Under the pieces are notes generated by a model. It searched no databases and had not been told where the DNA came from. It saw only the letters and a program-made list of their open reading frames with translations. A program made the position numbers and the translations under genes. A stretch of DNA of 64,000 bases from an uncultured Lachnoclostridium sp. (GTDB taxonomy: Bacteria; Bacillota; Clostridia; Lachnospirales; Lachnospiraceae). Location of the stretch: contig CAKNJS010000001.1 in the NCBI GenBank assembly GCA_930986645.1, forward strand, positions 159,086 through 223,085, written 5' to 3'. Below, piece after piece: positions 59,756-64,000 of the stretch; positions within the stretch are counted from its first letter, which is position 1, and every line of letters begins with the position of its first letter.

Positions 59756-60985
59756 TTGAAAAGTCAAGGACAGGAAAACTCCCTTTATAATGTAAACGCA
59801 GTTTTGAAGTATGCAATTGATCATGATATGTTGGATGTACAATATGTGCAAGATCAAATAGAAATGTTGAAGAGAGAGGAACTGCTGAAAAAACATCCCT
59901 ATAAAATATGGCAGGGAACGGATGGGAAATGGAGAACATATCTGCCGGATGAAGAAAAAGGCAGAAATATGAAGAAAAGAAATACGGAAGCGGCGATCCA
60001 AGATCTTGTTGCAGAGTATTGGAAAGAAAAATTAGAAAATCCTACGGTACGTGAACTTTATGATGAATGGATTACAGATAAATTGAAAAGGAAAGAAATC
60101 GTAAAGGAAACAAGAGACCGCTATAACCGACAGTTTGATGAAAGTTTACAGGAGTTCGGTAAGAGGAGGATCAAAACAATTGCGGAATTTGATATTGAAG
60201 ACACAATACTGAACGCAATTTACGAACATGACTTGACAGCAAAAGGATACAGCAATTTGCGAACACTTTTTTATGGAATCTTCAAACGAGCAAAGAAGAA
60301 AAAGATGGTAGATTTCAGTATTACGGAAGTGATCGCAGATATGGATATATCTAAAAAGAGTTTTCGTAAAGTAATTAAGGCGGATGAAGAGTTGATATTC
60401 TCTGAGGATGAAACAGACGAAGTCATAAATTATATTATGGAATCGGATTTAGATATTTTGAATTTAGGTATCCTTTTGTATTTCAAGTCAGGTGCCCGCC
60501 CGGGAGAATTAGTCGCCCTGAAGCCGGAAGATGTTATGGGAAGAGTGCTCCATATTAGACGAACAGAGATCTTCTATAAAGGCGACGATGGGAAAAATGT
60601 CTATGAAGTACGTGACTTTCCAAAGACAGCGGCAGGTATACGCGAAGTGATCCTTCCGTCTTCTGCCGAATGGATACTAAAAGAAATACGGAAATTGAAT
60701 CCTTTCGGAGAGTATCTGTTTGAGAGAAATGGAGAACGAATCAGAACGTACACTTTTACATCCCGACTGAAAACGATTTGCCGGAAATTAGGAATCGTTA
60801 AAAAATCTTTGAATAAGATCCGAAAGACATATGGAACAATTCTGCTGGACAATGGAGTTGAAGAATCTCTTGTCATAGCGCAGATGGGGCATACTGATAT
60901 CAAGACGACAAAACGGTACTATTATAGAAACAGAAAAAATCTGCAACAAAAGAGTGAAGTTATTGATAAAGTTTCAGGGCTGTGA
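59756..60985 (+). CDS. Tyrosine integrase of the ICE
   Basis: The 409-residue recombinase begins with TTG; GGGAGG lies 7 nt upstream and decides this start. An N-terminal winged-helix-like part (about 1-65) and a SAM-like core-binding domain (about 90-200) precede the catalytic domain. The active site has Arg in SGARPGELVALK, Arg in LNKIRKTYGT (the usual His before it is Lys), His in MGHTDIKTTKRYYY and the Tyr nucleophile in the last motif. It recombines the tRNA-Glu att cores; the attR core lies 87 bp downstream. Confidence 0.92.
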   Translation: MKSQGQENSLYNVNAVLKYAIDHDMLDVQYVQDQIEMLKREELLKKHPYKIWQGTDGKWRTYLPDEEKGRNMKKRNTEAAIQDLVAEYWKEKLENPTVRELYDEWITDKLKRKEIVKETRDRYNRQFDESLQEFGKRRIKTIAEFDIEDTILNAIYEHDLTAKGYSNLRTLFYGIFKRAKKKKMVDFSITEVIADMDISKKSFRKVIKADEELIFSEDETDEVINYIMESDLDILNLGILLYFKSGARPGELVALKPEDVMGRVLHIRRTEIFYKGDDGKNVYEVRDFPKTAAGIREVILPSSAEWILKEIRKLNPFGEYLFERNGERIRTYTFTSRLKTICRKLGIVKKSLNKIRKTYGTILLDNGVEESLVIAQMGHTDIKTTKRYYYRNRKNLQQKSEVIDKVSGL

Positions 60986-60993
60986 TAGTATTT

Positions 60994-61020
60994 TGATTAC
61001 CTGGTAATCAAAAGTAATCA
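60994..61020. repeat. Right integrase arm-type sites
   Basis: TGATTACC (60994-61001) is the reverse complement of GGTAATCA (61003-61010), and AGTAATCA (61013-61020) follows with one change. They match the three repeats at the left end (21699-21729). Confidence 0.65.
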
Positions 61021-61072
61021 AAGGGAACTGCCGGTATCCCTTGATTTTACGGGGAAAATGGCGAATCGGACC

Positions 61073-61096
61073 GGGGTTCGATTCCCCTCGGAGTCA
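61073..61096 (+). repeat. Right attachment core (attR)
   Basis: The 24 bp are identical to the last 24 nt of tRNA-Glu (21637-21660). Homology then continues for 46 more bases with eight mismatches, including a terminator. Confidence 0.9.
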
Positions 61097-61165
61097 TTAA
61101 GAAAGCCTTGGAAACAGGGCTTTTTTTTGTGCCTGATAATCAGCGGGGGAGAAATACCTTAACCC

Positions 61166-61194
61166 TTGTGCTTATCCGCAAATCGGCATATAAT
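61166..61194 (+). promoter_or_regulatory. Promoter of the methyltransferase gene
   Basis: TTGTGC (61166-61171) and TATAAT (61189-61194) are 17 bp apart, 25 bp before the chosen ATG. Confidence 0.6.
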
Positions 61195-61219
61195 CATTCT
61201 GAAAATCGGAGCGCTTATT

Positions 61220-63304
61220 ATGAACTGTTTAAGTGGTAAACAAGCGGTTGAAAAACCGGACGATGCAAGAGAGAAAATGCAAGGTAAAAAGAAAAGGATT
61301 AATGAAAATATAAGGATTGAGCGAATTTGGGCAATGCCTAACAAAAATACTTTTGAAATTAAGCCGATTAATAACTTGATTACAGAAGAAATGACGGACG
61401 GCATTTGGATAGATCCGTTTGCAAATAGGAACAAATTAGCTGATATAACAAATGATTTAAGTCCTGACTATGATACGGACTATCATTTGGATGCTCTTGA
61501 TTTTTTGAAATTATTTGATGATAACTCTGTTGACGGCGTTTTGTATGACCCGCCATATTCTCCGCGGCAGGTGAGCGAATGTTATAACAATGTCGGCTTA
61601 AATGTTACATGGGATACAACGAAGGCTTCGTTTTGGGGCAACCATAAACGTGAGATTTCCAGAATAGTGAAGCTTGGCGGAAAAGTCATAACATTTGGTT
61701 GGAACAGCGGCGGCATAGGCTACAAATATGGCTTTGAAATTGAAAGAATCCTGCTTGTGCCTCACGGCGGATGGCACAACGATACTATTTGTACCGTAGA
61801 GGTGAAAACTCATAACGGTGAACAACAAACTACGAAGAAAGCGGAAGAAAAAGTTATGAGAAAAAAATTGAAAGAAAATGTGCTTGAAATGGATAATGAA
61901 TTGATCTCTTTGTTTGAAAAGCTGCCGGCGGATTATTGGGATTTTAAAGACAATGACACAAGAGAGTATACTCACGGAATCCATAGTTATCCGGCAATGA
62001 TGGCTTGTCCAATAAGCAGAAACATTATAAATATAGTCAAACAAGTTAGAACTGTAGATTCGTTATTTGATCCGTTTGCCGGTTCGGGGACGGTTTTAGT
62101 CGAAGGGATGCTCGCTGATATTAAGACTGTGTATGGAAATGATATCAATCCGCTGGCGTTGTTTATTTCTAAAGTGAAAACACATAGACTTGATAAGGGA
62201 GATTTGCAACAGAGTGTTACGAATCTGCTGCAAAAAATAGATGCTGACTATAGAGAAAAACAAGACTTTTATGAGCAGGCAGATGAATATTGTCAAAAGG
62301 TATTAGGGCTTGATCTTACTGCAAAGGATGGCTGGGGAAACAAAGCGCCGATATATCTTAAAGAATATATTTTAAGAAAGAATGTGGATTTTGAGATACC
62401 GGATTTTAAAAATATCGGTTATTGGTTTAAGCCGAGAGTAATATTACAACTGCAAATGATTAAAAACCACATACTGCAAATAGGAAATGAAAATATAAAG
62501 AATTTTATTTTTATTGCTTTCAGTGAATCTATCAGATTGGTATCAAACAGAAGGAATGGTGAATTCAAAATGTTTAGAATGCCGCCGGCAAAAGTTGAAT
62601 GTTTTGCCCCTGATGTTATTAAAGAATTTACCGATATTTTAGAGCGCAATGTTGAAAAAATGAATAGTTTTGTTGAAGCGTGTTCGGAAAAAGGCTGCAC
62701 TTCAGAAGTTACAATTTTTTCTGACAATGTAAAAGATTTATTTGATGTTCCGGATTCTTCTGTTGATTTGGTTATTACTTCGCCGCCTTATGGAGACAGC
62801 AGGACGACAGTTGCCTATGGTGAATACAGCAGATTATCACTTCAATGGATTGATCTGTTTGACCTTTCCGAAAAAGATATAATGGGGCTTGATAAGTCAT
62901 TGATGGGCGGTACAAAGTATAGAAATGGTTTTGAATTTACAATTCCGAGCGAAACATTGAGGCGGTCGCTTGATATAATTAAAGATAATGATTTAGAACG
63001 AGCTGGAGATGTGTATAGTTTCTATTTGGATTTGGAAAAAGCAATAGCTTCAATAGCGAGAAAAACAAAAGAAAATGGTTATCAATTTTGGGTGGTCGGC
63101 AATAGGACTGTTAAAGGCGAGGTTTTAAAAACAGATAAGATAATAATTGAAATTGCCGAACATTATGATATGGATTATATTTATACAATTAATAGAAACA
63201 TAATAAATAAGGTCATGCCGTCGTTAAACTCCCCGACAAATGTGACGGGGAAAAAAGCGGAAACGATGTGTAATGAACATATAGTTGTTCTTAGAAAGAG
63301 ATAA
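61220..63304 (+). CDS. Two-module DNA methyltransferase, apparently without restriction partner
   Basis: The 694-residue protein joins two methyltransferase units. The first (about 30-210) has the catalytic motif DPPY at 110-113 with LYDPPYSPRQVSECY and a WHNDTICTVEV end. The second (about 215-694) has the AdoMet loop DPFAGSGTVLVEG near 284 and catalytic SPPY near 524 in ITSPPYGDSRTTVAYGEYSRLSLQW, typical of N4-cytosine or N6-adenine enzymes. The junction near MRKKLKENVLEMDNELISL looks like the start of a once separate protein. The ATG at 61220 has GGAG upstream; an in-frame TTG at 61166 lies in the -35 box. The DNA is AT-rich. Confidence 0.85.
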   Translation: MNCLSGKQAVEKPDDAREKMQGKKKRINENIRIERIWAMPNKNTFEIKPINNLITEEMTDGIWIDPFANRNKLADITNDLSPDYDTDYHLDALDFLKLFDDNSVDGVLYDPPYSPRQVSECYNNVGLNVTWDTTKASFWGNHKREISRIVKLGGKVITFGWNSGGIGYKYGFEIERILLVPHGGWHNDTICTVEVKTHNGEQQTTKKAEEKVMRKKLKENVLEMDNELISLFEKLPADYWDFKDNDTREYTHGIHSYPAMMACPISRNIINIVKQVRTVDSLFDPFAGSGTVLVEGMLADIKTVYGNDINPLALFISKVKTHRLDKGDLQQSVTNLLQKIDADYREKQDFYEQADEYCQKVLGLDLTAKDGWGNKAPIYLKEYILRKNVDFEIPDFKNIGYWFKPRVILQLQMIKNHILQIGNENIKNFIFIAFSESIRLVSNRRNGEFKMFRMPPAKVECFAPDVIKEFTDILERNVEKMNSFVEACSEKGCTSEVTIFSDNVKDLFDVPDSSVDLVITSPPYGDSRTTVAYGEYSRLSLQWIDLFDLSEKDIMGLDKSLMGGTKYRNGFEFTIPSETLRRSLDIIKDNDLERAGDVYSFYLDLEKAIASIARKTKENGYQFWVVGNRTVKGEVLKTDKIIIEIAEHYDMDYIYTINRNIINKVMPSLNSPTNVTGKKAETMCNEHIVVLRKR

Positions 63305-63370
63305 AAGAACGATTCACGGGTATAATAGTATAAAAACATAATATAATAATGGGCGCTGGGGAGGGTGTAA

Positions 63371-63922
63371 ATGGGAAACATACTTTTTCTGATCATAGAT
63401 ATGCAGAATGGGTTTATGAATAGCTTTACAGAGAAACTTGTGAAAAGGATCCGTGATTTCCAGAACAGGATTGCCAATCACGTGATCACAGCCGGAACGC
63501 GCTATGTGAATCATGAGCATACAGCGTGCTATGTGTTTGAAGGATGGAAAAGCTGTATGGCGGGGTCAGAGGAAGCGGAGATTGTGCCTGAACTCCGGGG
63601 ATGTATGCAGAGAGTGTTTGATAAGGATAAGTACAGCTGCTGGAATGAGGAAATGCAGGCATTTATCCGTGACAATGAGATCAAAAAGATATACTTTGCA
63701 GGTGTGAATACAGGATGCTGTGTTCTGCACAGCGCTATGGACTGCTATAACGATCTGGTGGACTGCGCGGTGATAGAGGATCTGTGCGGTTCGACGTCGG
63801 GGATAGAAGAGCATGAGGCGGCGCTTGTCGTTCTGCGCAGCTGTATTACCAAAGAACGTGTGATTACGGCTGAGAAGGCATACGAGGAGATATGCGGTGC
63901 CGAAGGGCATGCAGAAAATTAG
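63371..63922 (+). CDS. Isochorismatase-family cysteine hydrolase
   Basis: The 183-residue protein has the catalytic triad of the family: D10 in LIIDMQNGF, K85 in DKDKYS and C117 in GVNTGCCVLHSA. Relatives include nicotinamidases and other amide hydrolases; the substrate is not determinable. GGGAGGG precedes the ATG. The 78 bases after it to the window end hold no complete feature. Confidence 0.9.
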   Translation: MGNILFLIIDMQNGFMNSFTEKLVKRIRDFQNRIANHVITAGTRYVNHEHTACYVFEGWKSCMAGSEEAEIVPELRGCMQRVFDKDKYSCWNEEMQAFIRDNEIKKIYFAGVNTGCCVLHSAMDCYNDLVDCAVIEDLCGSTSGIEEHEAALVVLRSCITKERVITAEKAYEEICGAEGHAEN

Positions 63923-64000
63923 ATTGTATTTTCTTCTCTGTTACGCTATAATCCCATCTTTGACAGTTATGAGAGAGAAAAAGCGGCTATATCCCTGATT

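Larger units (their letters stand above)
21637..61096. mobile_element. Integrative and conjugative element inserted at the 3' end of tRNA-Glu
   Basis: The 39.5-kb element is bounded by a 24-bp direct repeat of the tRNA 3' end. It carries a tyrosine integrase at its right end, ParA/ParB, MobC, relaxase, PcfB, ArdC-like protein, VirD4 coupling protein, VirB2/VirB6/PrgI/VirB4-type mating-pair genes and a lysozyme/CHAP wall hydrolase. All transfer genes run in one direction except one small membrane gene. The order resembles Tn1549-type elements of Firmicutes (family knowledge). Cargo includes a YhcG-nuclease block and a glycan-use locus. No transfer gene visibly contains a frameshift or stop, so it may be functional. 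No excisionase was recognised. Confidence 0.9.

Overview
The window looks like about 64 kb of chromosome from a spore-forming, Gram-positive gut Clostridium, most likely a Lachnospiraceae member. The reasons are the sporulation genes (spoIIR and a SipL-like SPOCS/LysM protein), the murB-rapZ-whiA-Crh-like cluster, the strong GGAGG ribosome binding sites and the moderate GC. A large integrative and conjugative element (ICE) is inserted at a tRNA-Glu gene.

Left chromosomal part (1-21660). A membrane-anchored Rossmann/RyR protein, cut by the window edge, faces a PlsC-type acyltransferase across a shared terminator. Then come a PrcB-like lipoprotein and a SipL-like spore-coat protein, ispE, a GntR/FCD regulator, spoIIR and a CDF metal transporter. 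Three tightly packed genes follow: acyl-ACP thioesterase, HSL-type hydrolase and a condensation-fold acyltransferase with a membrane tail. Next are a HAD phosphatase, glmM, an amidase with a SPOR domain and a CNNM/CBS protein. The run murB-rapZ-whiA-HPr/Crh-like ends at a diacylglycerol-kinase-like gene and tRNA-Glu(CTC).

ICE (about 21637-61096). A 24-bp direct repeat, the 3' end of tRNA-Glu, bounds the element. The tyrosine integrase lies at the right end and GGTAATCA-type arm sites lie at both ends. The backbone in order is ParA, ParB, a sortase-anchored VaFE-repeat surface protein, a RadC-like protein, a TOPRIM primase-like protein, DUF3789, DUF5688, MobC, relaxase, PcfB, an ArdC-like protein, VirD4, a pilin-like protein, a TrbL/VirB6-like protein, PrgI, VirB4, DUF6075 and a lysozyme/CHAP hydrolase. 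This resembles Tn1549-type ICEs of Firmicutes. There are two cargo blocks. The first (28.4-30.9 kb) is AT-rich and encodes a PIN-like protein, a YhcG/DUF1016 nuclease and a small membrane protein, with three copies of a palindrome. The second (45.7-57.8 kb) is a glycan-use locus: secreted GH16, sugar ABC transporter without an ATPase, YesM/YesN-type two-component system, GH20, an unrecognised 616-residue protein and a zinc-ribbon protein. A sigma-like regulator, a MazF-type toxin and the integrase close the element.

Right flank (61097-64000). After the truncated tRNA copy comes a 694-residue protein with two DNA methyltransferase modules and no visible restriction partner, then an isochorismatase-family hydrolase. 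The first 46 bp past the right att core copy the left inside end of the ICE, including the tRNA terminator and a degenerate integrase arm site. This suggests either a carried replacement terminator or a remnant of an earlier element at the same site.
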